From the NCBI RefSeq assembly GCF_932276165.1, contig NC_064008.1, positions 687,001-751,000 of the forward strand: 64,000 bases of DNA, read 5' to 3'. This DNA is from Plutella xylostella (lineage: Eukaryota > Arthropoda > Insecta > Lepidoptera > Plutellidae). The notes beneath the pieces were generated by a model. The model had not been told where the DNA came from, made no database searches, and saw only the letters and a list, made by a program, of their open reading frames with translations. This document shows, piece by piece, positions 43,725-54,639 of the stretch (positions are counted from its first letter, which is position 1; the number at the start of each line of letters is the position of its first letter). The translations under genes were made by a program, and so were the position numbers.

Positions 43725-44214
43725 TTTTAGATTCTTCAGTTGACTGAGTACTGAAACATTGGCAGACCAGCTTATAAGGTAAGGCAGCTATCATCCTTAA
43801 GGCATTTTTTGACTTTGAACATCGAAAACAAGGGTTTCGGTTGATTAAAAACGATATTAGATATTTTTCTATGGAAGTATGGAATGTATATTTTGTCTAT
43901 TTTCCTATAAAATATATAAAAATCTATGTTTTATAGGCAAAAATAAATATTATTTTACCGCCATTTTGAAGCCAGGTGGTTGGTAATTGGTATTACCATA
44001 TTTTGTGAGGCTATTACCGTCACTAACAAAAAACAGTATTTTTCTGTGAATAATTAATCACTTAATTATTTGGCTACGTAACAAAACCCGCCGTTTTTTA
44101 TCGTACTTTAACATAATATATTTAAACTACCAAAAACCTTCGTAAATACTTAGTAAACATGTTGAATAACTTATTTTAGAATTCAAGTTACGAAATTTAT
44201 TGATAATCCTAATC

Positions 44215-45275
44215 CTAACTAATATTATAAATGCGAAAGTAACTGTGTCTGTCTGTCTGTCTGTTACTCTTTCACGCCAAAACTACTGAACGAATTTGAA
44301 TGAAATTTGGTATAGGTACAGTTCTCCCATATTAATAATGCGCATGCAAATCTTCGCAAACTGTCGTATTCCCGGAAACACCCGAATCATTGAATTAAAC
44401 AAAGCACTTGCATTTTGATCCTTGTTCGAAAGAAATAGTAGTCAATATCATGTGACACATAAACGAAATCAATTTGGGCGGTCGGTGGCTGTCACCGATC
44501 AGTCAAAGGTCTCAAGGTCAAGATCAGTATTACTTTTGTGGAATTATAAAGAGCTGCAAATACACATCGTTCTTGTTATTTTTTTCAAATGTGAATTTAA
44601 TTTCAACTTTAATTATTTTTGACGACGCCATATTATGAGGCACATTTAAGAATAAAATATACGTCACATTGATAGACTTCACTTTGCCAATAAAGCCACA
44701 CCCAAAAGACCAAGTTTGTAATTGTAATATTATTGTGAATGATCAGCGCTGTAAATACTTTTGAACTGAGATTTTAATGTAAACATTTTTATTAATGTGA
44801 AATAATCAGTGCTGTAAATACTTTTGAACTGAGATTTAAAAATTGTAATGTAAACCTGTGTTTGAAATCCATTTCTCCTTATAATATAAACCTTGTGTTA
44901 TTCAAACCTTCTTTCATCCATCTTTACATCAGCTTCAGTAAGACACTTGAAAAGTACCTACTGTAACATTTTCGAAGTAAATTTTAATATTATGGAATAT
45001 TATGAATAATCGAATCAAATTTCGTTACTGATAAATCAATTATCTCTTTTAGCACCAATAACATAATTCTACTAAAATTTCATGAAGAAAATGCACTTAA
45101 CCACTCTAAATACATAATAGTTTTCTAACGCTCGGGAATACGACCGTTGCCGAACGGAACTGGGACATTTATATGGTCTAGACCCTGGGAAAGAACATAG
45201 GCTACTTTTTATCCCGGAATTCCCACGGGAAAACTTTTTAAGGCGAAGCGAAGCGCGTGGGAACAGCCAGTTATA
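44215..45275 (-). repeat. CTTAAAAAGTTTTCCC-family repeat split by an insertion
   Basis: The repeat's 3' part is at 44215-44335 and its 5' part at 45170-45275. In between lies about 835 bp starting CAGTTCTCCCATATT and ending GAACGGAACTG, i.e. short CAGTTC/GAACTG inverted ends. This looks like a separate non-autonomous element; its ORF 44422-44622 is unassigned. Confidence 0.5.
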
Positions 45276-45947
45276 TAACATAAAAACTCTTACGTAAGAA
45301 ACCTATTTTCTTACGTGGCTGATCTTGTAACTGAATGAAAAAATCTGGTAAACTCCGCTGAGCGGGAAACTTACGATATATTTCTTTTTCTAGAAAAGTT
45401 ACAGACACCAATTCTATCTTATTAGATGCATATAACACAATATCGTGTAATTTGAATACGCCCAATGACTAAAACCTACTTTTACTCTCAGTAAATTGAG
45501 TTTGATTGGAGGTGACACCATCACTTTTTTTGGGTGGCGGTGATCGCATCGTTTACCTTAAAGGAAAATTGACGATATTATTAATGTTTGAAATTAAAAT
45601 TGATTATAATAGTATGAAATTGTTTATGATAAAATAAAACCGTGTAGTGAAATTTATATGTCTCATTTGGTTACAGTTTAATTGAACTTTAATTGTTACA
45701 TTACTGTGAAATTGTAGGAACTCAGTAGTAATAAAGAAAATTGATTTAACTTGGTATGAAATTGAAATGAGACTCTTAATATGCTGATTATTCCTTTATA
45801 ATTCGGTGAGAAATATACGTTTAGTTATTAGAATTAATACTTAATTGAATGATAAATTAAGTGTAGAAAATCGTTGAAATTTAACATTATTTAATTTCAC
45901 GGTACAAATTTCAACATTGATGCTATTATTAATTATTATTATTAATT

Positions 45948-45990
45948 CCTTTATAAGTCGAGGAGTTAATGTTTCAGTATTCAGTCTCCT
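45948..45990 (+). promoter_or_regulatory. TATA + initiator of the 46004 gene
   Basis: CCTTTATAAG at 45948-45957; TTTCAGTATTCAGTCTCC from 45972. The distance from TATA to the A of TCAGT is about 25 or 32 bp for the two TCAGT copies, right for arthropod core promoters. Confidence 0.65.
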
Positions 45991-46003
45991 GAAGGATTTC
46001 AAG

Positions 46004-48272
46004 ATGAAATTGTTTGTGTTTGTTCTGTCTGTATTCGCCGTCATGGCTGCAGTGCTTGGTCAGGGGGTAAGTTCCTTTCAATTATTTATTTAGACTTATC
46101 TACTTTATTGAGACTTATCAATACTAGATTAACCCGATAGGGGTACATAAGTAGTAGCTTGAATACGGGCTGACCCGTTTATTAGGGCCACTTGCACCAA
46201 CATATTAAATTAAATCTAGATTTAGTGTCAAATTTTATATGGACTGACGTTTCTTAAATCGACATTTGACACTAAATCTAGATTTAATATGTTGGTGCAA
46301 GGCCCCTAATAAACGGGTCAGCCCGTATTCAAGCTACTACTGATGTACCCCTATCGGGTGAATCTAGTATTGATAAGACCTTAGTAAAACACAGAGAAAA
46401 ACAAACGACAATTCTCGACCGATTTTCGATTGTTTTTTTTATAGTCATCCTAATTCGTCACTACAGGCATATACATACAGGCCGGGTATCCCATACGCTA
46501 TCGTAATCCCATGAGGAGGAGACAAAAATCCACATCCTAACCAACTTTTTTTTGCTCTAGAAAAAATTGCAGAATTCTCGAAAAAAAATTCGTAAATTTT
46601 GAAATTTGACTGACATCTCACATTAGCATTAACTCCTAAAGTACCCCATTCACTTCACGCACCGCGAGCCGAGCCCCGAGCCGTACCATTTCGTGGACAA
46701 ACCCGTCATCGCCCACACACAACACGAACACGAATTGCACGCCAGTCGATTGTCGACCCATGCACAAGGAACATATTAGTACTACTCTCGTGGCGCTCGC
46801 GTCTCGAGATGGCGAGCCGCACCTACCAATCCGCTGACTTATCGCCAGCGACAAATCCGCGGATTGGCGCGCCCGTGAATGGGCCCTTAACGCCATTACG
46901 TTAACTTATACCACCCCACAGCTTCGCAGACACACTAACCTTACAACACCCCTCTTCCCCAGCGTGTCCGTCGCAAGCTGGACATCAGGGACCATCCCGA
47001 GCGGTACCGCCCACAGGGTAACTTATGCGGCCCCGATGAGCCCTGTGCCAGAGGATGTAAGGACTGCTTATACAGGATGTTCTAAAATAAATATGGCTGG
47101 CTTTTGTTGAAAATTCGTACAAAAAGATTTTATATGTGGTGTTGCAAAAAGGGTATACTGAGCCGAAACCTACGTATGCAGTAAAAAGTCACGTGACCAG
47201 CAAAGTTTCTATGTTCTTCTTTCGGAGAATGTTTTCTTACGAATTGTGACATTCTGATATTCGTTCTTAGATATAACATGCTGGACACGTAGGTTTCGGC
47301 TTAGTATACCCTTTTTGCAAAACCATGTATAAAATCTTTTTATACGAATTTCCAAAAAAGGCAGCTATGATTTTTCTGAGTGTCTACAGGATACATTTTG
47401 TTGAACACATGACTTTTTTGTTTGGGGAGTTGGATTTTCTTCCATGAATTTCCGAAATTCGTAGAACAAAGGTTGTTGAGAATCCACTATGCAACACTTT
47501 GTATGGTTTGATCAGTAATTTTGTCTTTTAGAAAAGTATAAGCCCGACTACCCTACCCCTTCGGGGATGACACTCTAGAGTATAATTTTATTTGTATGAA
47601 TCGAAAACTGAGTGTCGGAAATTAGAAAAGTTTCAGTTTTCTCGCATACAAAGTGGCGCCTCAAACTGTCATGAAACTTTTGTCACATAATGTATGCAGG
47701 CGACAGAAGTAAACCAAAAGTTTTTACCCGACTGCCGAAGGAGGAGGGTAATGTTTTTACGTTTACGTAAATTGCAAAACCCGTACTAGAGTCCCTGTAT
47801 AAGCTACGTAAAATAATATTGCGCTATCTACTGATAGTGCCGGGGCTATCAGTACATAGTACTCTTCTTTACTATGCCATACAAATACTGGTTAAGTTTT
47901 CTGTTTAAACTACGTATCCATGTGTTTATGACAAATGGATAAGGTGTCACCGTTTATGGTCTAGCCAGTTACAGTCATAAGCAACGATTGCTGAATTAAG
48001 AGTGCGCCGAATGTACTTATAAAATTTGTAAAAGTGGTACTTATAGTAATCCGAAAGGGGCTCCTTATTGCTCATCATCCTAAACAACCTTATGGTGAGG
48101 CCACTCGAGCGTACTCACAAAATTACGCTCGTGTGGCCTCACCCTTAATATAGTCTACAAATTTTGTAAATTAGAAAAAAAAACTGATGTAATCTAATCA
48201 ATCACGTATTAAATGTTTTACTCTCGCAGTCAATTTATGATTTCATTTTTGTTTGCAGTTCCAGTTGGTTGA
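46004..48272 (+). CDS. Small secreted Cys-containing peptide gene, copy 5 (reference copy)
   Basis: Exon 1 (46004-46066): MKLFVFVLSVFAVMAAVLGQ plus G, ending GGG|GTAAG. Exon 2 (46963-47085), after CTCTTCCCCAG, reads RVRRKLDIRDHPERYRPQGN, then LCGPDEPCARGCKDCLYRMF and TAA, so the precursor is 61 aa. Cys pattern: C-x5-C-x3-C-x2-C. RVRR is a furin-type site just after the predicted signal cleavage. Inside exon 2, GGA T|GTAAGG (donor after 47056) is in phase with exon 3 (48259-48272, after TTTGTTTGCAG), giving ...CARG-FPVG-stop and removing Cys 3 and 4. AATAAA occurs right after the first stop (47087) and after exon 3 (48295), so both forms have a polyadenylation signal. A MITE follows exon 2. 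The function is unknown; a secreted effector or signalling peptide is a guess. Confidence 0.65.
46184..46308. mobile_element. Hairpin MITE in intron 1 of copy 5
   Basis: AGGGCCACTTGCACCAACAT is inverted at the right end. It is itself inside a larger palindrome (46120-46183 against 46308-46372: ACTAGATTNACCCGATAGGGG). Confidence 0.85.
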
Positions 48273-48477
48273 AAGCTTCAGTTTTCTTTATGAAAATAAA
48301 TGAAGAACTTTTGTTTTAATATCGTTGTTTTATTTTTTAATATTACCTCTGTTTTAAATCATTTATGGCACATACAAGTGCATAGATGATTTAAAAATTG
48401 ATACCAAGCACTTCTTTCTCTACCTTCATCCTATGTTACATAATCCTACTTCCTTATTACTAATAGGTATTCGATAG

Positions 48478-48943
48478 GACGACCGAATGGCGTAATGGTT
48501 AGTGACCCTGACTACTGAGCCGAAGGTCCCGGGTTCGATACCCGGCTAGGGCAGATATTTGTTTAAACCACAGATATTTGTTCTCGGGTCTTGGATGTGC
48601 CCGTAAAAATGGCAATGGGCCCGCCCCCTATTACATTGGGACTAACATAACACTGGCGAAAAGTGGGTGCAGCAATGCACCTCTGCCTACCCCGCAAGGG
48701 AGTACATTAGTACAAGGTGTGAGTGTTTGTTGTAATAAATATTATAAATGCGACAGTTTGTGTGCAAGTGTTTTAGTGTGTAGTTATGTTTGTTACTTCT
48801 TCACTTCAAAACGGCTGAACCGATTGTAACGAAATTTGGTATGGAGTTAGCTGACACCGTCGATTATGTAGGGTACTTTTTATCGCAGGATTCCCACGGG
48901 AAAACTTTTTAAGGCGAAACAAAGCTCGCGGGTGTCGCTAGTA
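48478..48943 (+). mobile_element. tRNA-derived SINE followed by interspersed repeat
   Basis: SINE head GACGACCGAATGGCGTAATGG and body to about 48735, directly followed by the minus-oriented CTTAAAAAGTTTTCCC-family repeat. The body-repeat junction is shared with 54326-54625, pointing to duplication of both together. Confidence 0.75.
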
Positions 48944-49524
48944 TCCAATAACTTTAAACACGTAACTTATAAACTTATTACTTTTAAAGTAAATATCATA
49001 TTTTTGCATGAAAATTATTACGAATACTTGTACTTACTAGGAGATTTTTTCTTAAAAGGTACTGTTTTTAAAGGACTTGACCGTAGTAAATTTCATTTAT
49101 TAATAAGAAAAACAACTGCTTATATCTTAGTACATTCGTTATAATTATAGATAGTATGGTTTACATAATATAGAAAATTATAGGTTTCTTGCAATATACC
49201 TTTTTTACTTTACCTCATTTCAACATGATCCACCCTTAGTACATACAAAAATAATAATATAAACACTCACAACTTGTACTAATGTACTCCCTTGCGGGGT
49301 AGGCAGAGGTGCATTGCTGCACCCACTTTTCGCCAGTATTATATTAGTCCCAATGTAATAGGGGGCGGGCCTATTGGCATTTTACGGGCACATCCAAGAC
49401 CCGAAAACAAATATCTGTGTTTAAACAAATATGTATACATATAATACTTCATTGTTTAATATCATCAATAACTGCGGCAATTATAGGCATATTATGGTGT
49501 GGTCCCAGCATAAACAGTGTGCTA

Positions 49525-49626
49525 GCGTACTCGTAGCAGACTCGTAGCAGTCTCATAGCAGTCTCGTAGCAGTCTCGTAGCAGTCTCGTAGCAGACTCGT
49601 AGCAGTCTCGTAGCAGTCTTGTAGCA
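49525..49626. repeat. 11-bp tandem repeat TCTCGTAGCAG
   Basis: About nine units with minor variants. The mirrored array in the right arm (54170-54250) has about seven, so the two arms have diverged in copy number. Confidence 0.9.
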
Positions 49627-49800
49627 CCGCTTGCTACGGCGCGTAGCAAGACATAATGAACGTTTCATTTTGCTTTTGTAAGTATTTGTAATATTTTTTT
49701 TATCTTTATGGAAACAGATACACATAATTATAATAAAATTCCAATATTTTATGACGTTTATTATTTATTTAAATAAAGAGTTGATTCTATTCTGAAGTTT

Positions 49801-50211
49801 TTCAACAGATTATTAATCCACCTTTAAAAAACAAATTGTAAATTTAATTAAATTATAATGATTTAAAATTTAGATAATATACATCCTTATACTGGTAGAA
49901 GACACTAAATCACTTTCCACTCGACTAAATTACTAGCCTAGTGAGAATAAGACTGTCTTGTGTCTTCTAAGACATGGATAATCTGTAGGTATATTTATCG
50001 GAGGCTTATTTATGCTTGATTTAAATGAACATTTCAGTACCGAACCCGGGACCTTTTGCATAGCAGTCAGGGCCCCAACCACTACGCCATTAGACCGTCA
50101 TTCATATAAGTCATGCACTTGGGACTTTGATTGCTTACCGCGCTTACACGAGTTAGGATAACGCTGTCGGTAGGGGGGGCGGCGCAGCCCGCGGTAGACA
50201 AGACGGATGCC
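49801..50211 (-). pseudogene. Orphan inverted copy of exons 2 and 3
   Basis: The minus-strand exon 2 copy (50211-50139) has the same frame as 53600-53672 (GIRLVYRGLRRPPYRQRY...), with CAG acceptor and GTAAG donor intact. The exon 3 copy is at 49820-49801, but its acceptor is TTTAAAG instead of TTTACAG. There is no exon 1 in this arm; the nearest minus-strand exon 1 upstream is at 58961. Either a dead by-product of inversion, or an alternative exon for the 58961 promoter. Confidence 0.65.
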
Positions 50212-51554
50212 CTGAAAATTAGCATTATTATACACTCACGGGCAATGAAAAGGTTCCACTGAGAAAAACACCAAATTACTCCTAAGCGGAAAAAGCTAGC
50301 TTTATAACGCCTTCTGAAACATTAAAGGACCTACATTTCAACTAAAAACGGTAATACTATTTTGTCAAAATTTTAAATAAAATATTTGAAAAAAATGGGG
50401 TCATTCGGTGTCATTCGGCTTTTTGTGAGTCCCGCGGGCAATGAAAAAGTTCCACTCACAAAATGCCGACACCAAACGACCCCAATTTTTTCAATGATTT
50501 AATTTAAAATTGGATCAACATATTACCGTTTTTATTTAGAAATACCCTGATGCTCTGTAAGATGTACTCCAATGTTGCAGAAAACGCCATTAAGCTAGCC
50601 TTTTCCGTTTAGAAGTAATTTGGTGCTTTTCTCAGTGGAACCTTTTCATTGCCCGTGAGTGTAGTTTTAAAACCTTACCTCATCTCTGTTTTGATGCAAA
50701 TAAATATTATTCTTATTAACTAGCTGTTCCCGCGAGCTTCGCTTTGCCTTAAAAAGTTTTACCGTGGGGATTCAGCCTATATCCTTTCTCAGGGTCTAGA
50801 CCACCTGTATAACAAATTTCATTTAAATCCGTTCAGTAGTTTTGGCGTGAAAGAGACAGACAGACACAGTTACTTTCTTATTTATAATATATAATAGAAG
50901 GATACATATGCTAGCCTAGCACGGGGCGCAAGACGTGACAAAAGTTCTCCGTCGCACTCGCTCTCGAGGCCGCGCGATGTGAGTGAGCGCGATGCAAAAC
51001 TTTTGAAGAGGTAATCAGAGGGTCTTGCTTGTGCTGTTATAATTATTACAAATATATTAAACTAAGTATTCCCACGAGCTTCGCTTCGCCTTAAAAAGTT
51101 TTCCCATGGGAATTCCGGGATAAAAAGTAACCTATGTGTTAATCCAGGGTGAGGGCTAACTTCATTAAGTAACAAACGTACACACAGACAAACAATCTCC
51201 AATTGAAGAATTTTAGTGTGTTACCCTAAATGCATTGTACTCATTCAAAAACTGCAATACGGCTCGCGCAACCTATCACAGTACAAAATGTGTAGCGAAA
51301 AGCGGGTGACTCGCTTGCGAGTTACCTCTTACTACCCCTTCGGGGATCACAGTCGTGAGCATAGGTAATATGTATGTAGTTTCTTTAATTAACAATTTCA
51401 CATGTAAATTTACATCTTTTCATAATAAATAAATGAAGTAGGCATGAAAAATCTTGACGGTTGAAATTTAAAAATAAATTTGATTTAAAAAAATCTTTAT
51501 AAGTTGGTGTTTCGATTTTTCTGTAATCAAATCAGTCAACTGAAGATTTTCAAA

Positions 51555-51584
51555 ATGAAAATGTTATGTTTATTCAATCAATAA
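51555..51584 (+). pseudogene. Decayed exon 1 upstream of copy 6
   Basis: CTTTATAAGTTGG, TCAGTCAACTGAAGATTTTC and ATGAAAATG keep the promoter/5' UTR layout of the family, but the frame ends after nine codons (MKMLCLFNQ-stop). It lies about 200 bp upstream of the working exon 1. Confidence 0.55.
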
Positions 51585-51699
51585 TTTCCAATTTCACATG
51601 TAGTAATTATGAATGATTATTCATGAATTAAGTAGACATGAAAATACCTGAAATTACATTACACGGTTCAAGTGTAAACATTAATTCGATTATGAAATT

Positions 51700-51745
51700 T
51701 CCTTTATAAGCCCGTTCTGTCAATCTTTCAGTATTCAGTCAATTG
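51700..51745 (+). promoter_or_regulatory. TATA + initiator of the 51758 gene
   Basis: CCTTTATAAG at 51701-51710; CTTTCAGTATTCAGTC at 51725-51740. Confidence 0.65.
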
Positions 51746-51757
51746 ACGAATTTCAAT

Positions 51758-54010
51758 ATGAAGCTGTTCGTGTTTGTTTTGTCTCTTTTCGCCGTCCTGG
51801 CAGTAGTGCTTGCACAGGATTCGGGCTCTGAGGGGGTAAGATTCTTACCCTCAAATTCATAGACCATATTGTAAATTTCATCATCATCATCAGCCAATAA
51901 TCATCCACTGCTGTACATAGGCCTCTCCCAAGAAGCGCCACAACACTCGGTCCTCGGCCTTCGTCATCCAACCACTACCGGCTACCCGCCTAAGGACGTC
52001 AGCCCAGCGGGCAGGAGGGCGTCCCACGCTGCGTTTACCTGTTCGTGGTCTCCACTCGAGAACTCTTCTACCTCAACGTTATCGGTTCTTCGGCAGATTT
52101 GACCAAATTGTAAATTTACAACAATCTTAAAATTAACTTCGAAACACACGAGTTTCGACTCTTTACGTCAATCAAAAAGTTGAAATGGTTATATCACAAC
52201 ATTAATTTTAAAGCTATTGTAAAATATCAAAATGCTCTATGGATTTCGGAGTTAGTCTATTATACAGGATGTTGATAAGGTTGTTACAATAAGACAAAAA
52301 GGGTTGAAGTTAAGAACAACTTGTGTGAAATAGTTTAAACAATTTACTAAAACATTTATTTTGCCAATAACTTTACTGTTTTACTGCACTTATATTTGAA
52401 GAAATATTTATTAATGTAGTCCTTTATTGCATAAGTGTACAAAGGTTGGACTGAATTTTTTAAGAATTTTCTACCAGTCGGCAGTCCACTCACAGAAGGT
52501 GCAATTATCGTATGGACTTAATTGAAATCGGGTCAGATCAAGAAAAACTGCTTTATTACCATCTCATTAACAATATCAAGTATTTATCAATCCTACTATA
52601 CATGCGAAAGTTTGTCTGTGTGTACGTTTGTTACTTAATGAAGTTAGCCCTCGCCCTGGATTAACACATAGGTTACTTTTTATCCCGGAATTCCCATGGG
52701 AAAACTTTTTAAGGCGAAGCGAAGCTCGTGGGAATACTTAGTTTCATATATTTGTAATAATTATAACAGCACAAGCAAGACCCTCTGATTACCTCTTCAA
52801 AAGTTTTGCATCGCGCTCACTCACATCGCGCGGCCTCGAGATACGACGGAGAACTTTTGTCACGTCTTGCGCCCCGTGCTAGGCTAGCATATGTATCCTT
52901 CTATTATATATTATAAATAAGAAAGTAACTGTGTCTGTCTGTCTCTTTCACGCCAAAACTACTGAACGGATTTAAATGAAATTTGTTATACAGGTGGTCT
53001 AGACCCTGAGAAAGGATATAGGCTGAATCCCCACGGTAAAACTTTTTAAGGCAAAGCGAAGCTCGTGGGAACAGCTAGTTAATAAGAATAATATTTATTT
53101 GCATCAAAACAGAGATGAGGTAAGGATACAATGTAAGGGTTTTAAAACTACACTCACGGTCAATGAAAAGGTTCCACTGAGAAAAGCACCAAATTACTTC
53201 TAAACGGAAAAGGCTAGCTTAATGGCGTTTTCTGCAACATTGGAGTACATCTTACATAGCATCAGGGTATTTCTAAATAAAAACGGTAATATTTTTATCC
53301 AATTTTAAATTAATCTTTGAAAAAATTGGGGTCGTTTGGTGTCGGCATTTTGTAGGTGGAACTTTTTCATTGCCCGCGGGACTCACAAAAAGCCGAATGA
53401 CACCGAATGACCCCAATTTTTTCAAATACTCTATTTAAAATTTGGACAAAATAGTATTACCGTTTTTAGTTGAAATGTAGGTACTTTAATGTTTCAGAAG
53501 GCGTTATAAAGCTAGCTTTTTCCGCTTAGGAGTAATTTGGTGTTTTTCTCAGTGGAACCTTTTCATTGCCCGTGAGTGTATAATAATGCTAATTTTCAGG
53601 GCATCCGTCTTGTCTACCGCGGGCTGCGCCGCCCCCCCTACCGACAGCGTTATCCTAACTCGTGTAAGCGCGGTAAGCAATCAAAGTCCCAAGTGCATGA
53701 CTTATATGAATGACGGTCGAATGGCGTAGTGGTTGAGGCCCTGACTGCTATGCAAAAGGTCCCGGGTTCGGTACTGAAATGTTCATTTAAATCAAGTATA
53801 AATAAGCCTCCGATAAATATACCTACAGATTATCCATGTCTTAGAAGACACAAGACAGTCTTATTCTCACTAGGCTAGTAATTTAGTCGAGTGGAAAGTG
53901 ATTTAGTGTCTTCTACCAGTATAAGGATGTATATAATCTAAATTTTAAATCATAATAGTTTAATTAAATTTATAATTTGTTTTTTTACAGGTGGATTAAT
54001 AATCTGTTGA
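51758..54010 (+). CDS. Small secreted peptide gene, copy 6, with exon 2 in a palindrome arm
   Basis: Exon 1 (51758-51835): MKLFVFVLSLFAVLAVVLAQ plus DSGSEG, ending GGG|GTAAG. Exon 2 (53600-53672), after TAATTTTCAG, reads GIRLVYRGLRRPPYRQRYPN then SCKR and one base. Two overlapping donors, T|GTAAGC (after 53663) and G|GTAAGC (after 53672), are both phase 1. Exon 3 (53991-54010), after TTTTTTACAG, adds GGLIIC-stop or (C)GLIIC-stop, so the product of about 55-57 aa would carry two Cys and is Arg/Tyr-rich. AATAAA at 54043. The promoter and exon 1 lie in the spacer and exons 2-3 in the right arm of the palindrome. The intron contains an RTE tail (51873-52100, minus). The model rests on splice signals and exon 3 similarity to copy 4. 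Confidence 0.5.
51873..52105 (-). repeat. RTE-type LINE 3' tail (antisense)
   Basis: CATCATCATCAGCCAATAATCATCC, GGTCCTCGGCCTTC (plus strand), GGGCAGGAGGGCGTCCC and GTTCGTGGTCTCCACTCGAG are the reverse complement of the end of the 54640 RTE copy. Confidence 0.75.
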
Positions 54011-54485
54011 AAAACTTCAGAATAGAATCAACTCTTTATGTAAATAAATAATTAACTTCTTAAAATATTGGAATTTTATTATAATTATGTGTATCTGTTT
54101 CCATAAAGATACAAATACTTACAAAAGCAAAATGAAACGTTCATTGTCTTGCTACGCGCCGTAGCAAGCGGTGCTACAAGACTGCTACGAGGCTGCTACG
54201 AGACTGCTACGAGACTGCTATGAGACTGCTACGAGTCTGCTACGAGTACGCTAGCACACTGTTTATGCTGGGACCACACCATAATATGCCTATAATTGCC
54301 GCAGTTATTGATGATATTAAACAATGAATTTGTTTTCGGGTCTTGGATGTGCCCGTAAAAATGGCAATAGGCCCGCCCCCTATTACATTGGGACTAATAT
54401 AACACTGGCGAAAAGTGGGTGCAGCAATGCACCTCTGCCTACCCCGCAAGGGAGTACATTAGTGCAAGGTGTGAGTGTTTGTTGT
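52560..54485. repeat. Right arm of the inner large palindrome
   Basis: Inverted copy of 49265-51200, carrying exons 2-3 of the 51758 gene. It also contains a nested foldback at 53155-53580 (CACTCACGGKCAATGAAAAGG ends). Confidence 0.85.
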
Positions 54486-54639
54486 AATAGGTATTATAAA
54501 TGTGACAGTTTGTATGCAAGTGTTTTAGTGTGTGTTTACGTATGTTTGTTACTTCTTCACTTCAAAACGGCTGAACCGATTGTAACGAAATTTGGTTTGA
54601 AGTTAGCTGACACCGTCGATTATTGAGCAAAACCGGGGG

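Larger units (their letters stand above)
45780..48330 (+). repeat. Segmental duplication unit A
   Basis: Matches 59450-61725 in direct orientation, including promoter, both coding exons, intron MITE and 3' exon. From 46532 to 48595 it also matches 56348-58388 in inverted orientation. An older relative is at 18500-19800 (minus). The copies differ by small indels and by nested MITEs. Confidence 0.85.
49265..51200. repeat. Left arm of the inner large palindrome
   Basis: Reverse complement of 52560-54485: the SINE body, the TAGCAGTCTCG array, the exon 3 and exon 2 copies, a foldback (50230-50660), and CTTAAAAAGTTTTCCC repeats. The arms are about 1.9 kb with a spacer of about 1.4 kb that contains exon 1 of the 51758 gene. 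Confidence 0.85.

Noticed and set aside
44422..44622. 66-codon ORF in the 835-bp insertion
   Set aside because: No recognisable domain; a non-autonomous element is the simpler explanation.
46636..46896. 86-codon minus ORF in the intron of the 46004 gene
   Set aside because: It lies in a GC-rich intron stretch; its duplicates in copies 7 and 8 are disrupted differently, so it is not conserved as a protein.
46963..47085. Assignment to lebocin because of RVRR processing-site similarity
   Set aside because: R-x-R-R is a general furin site, and no Pro-rich lebocin core or matching length is seen.
48478..48560. tRNA gene (GGTTCGAT box)
   Set aside because: The same head recurs in several places with a shared tRNA-unrelated body, so it is a SINE.
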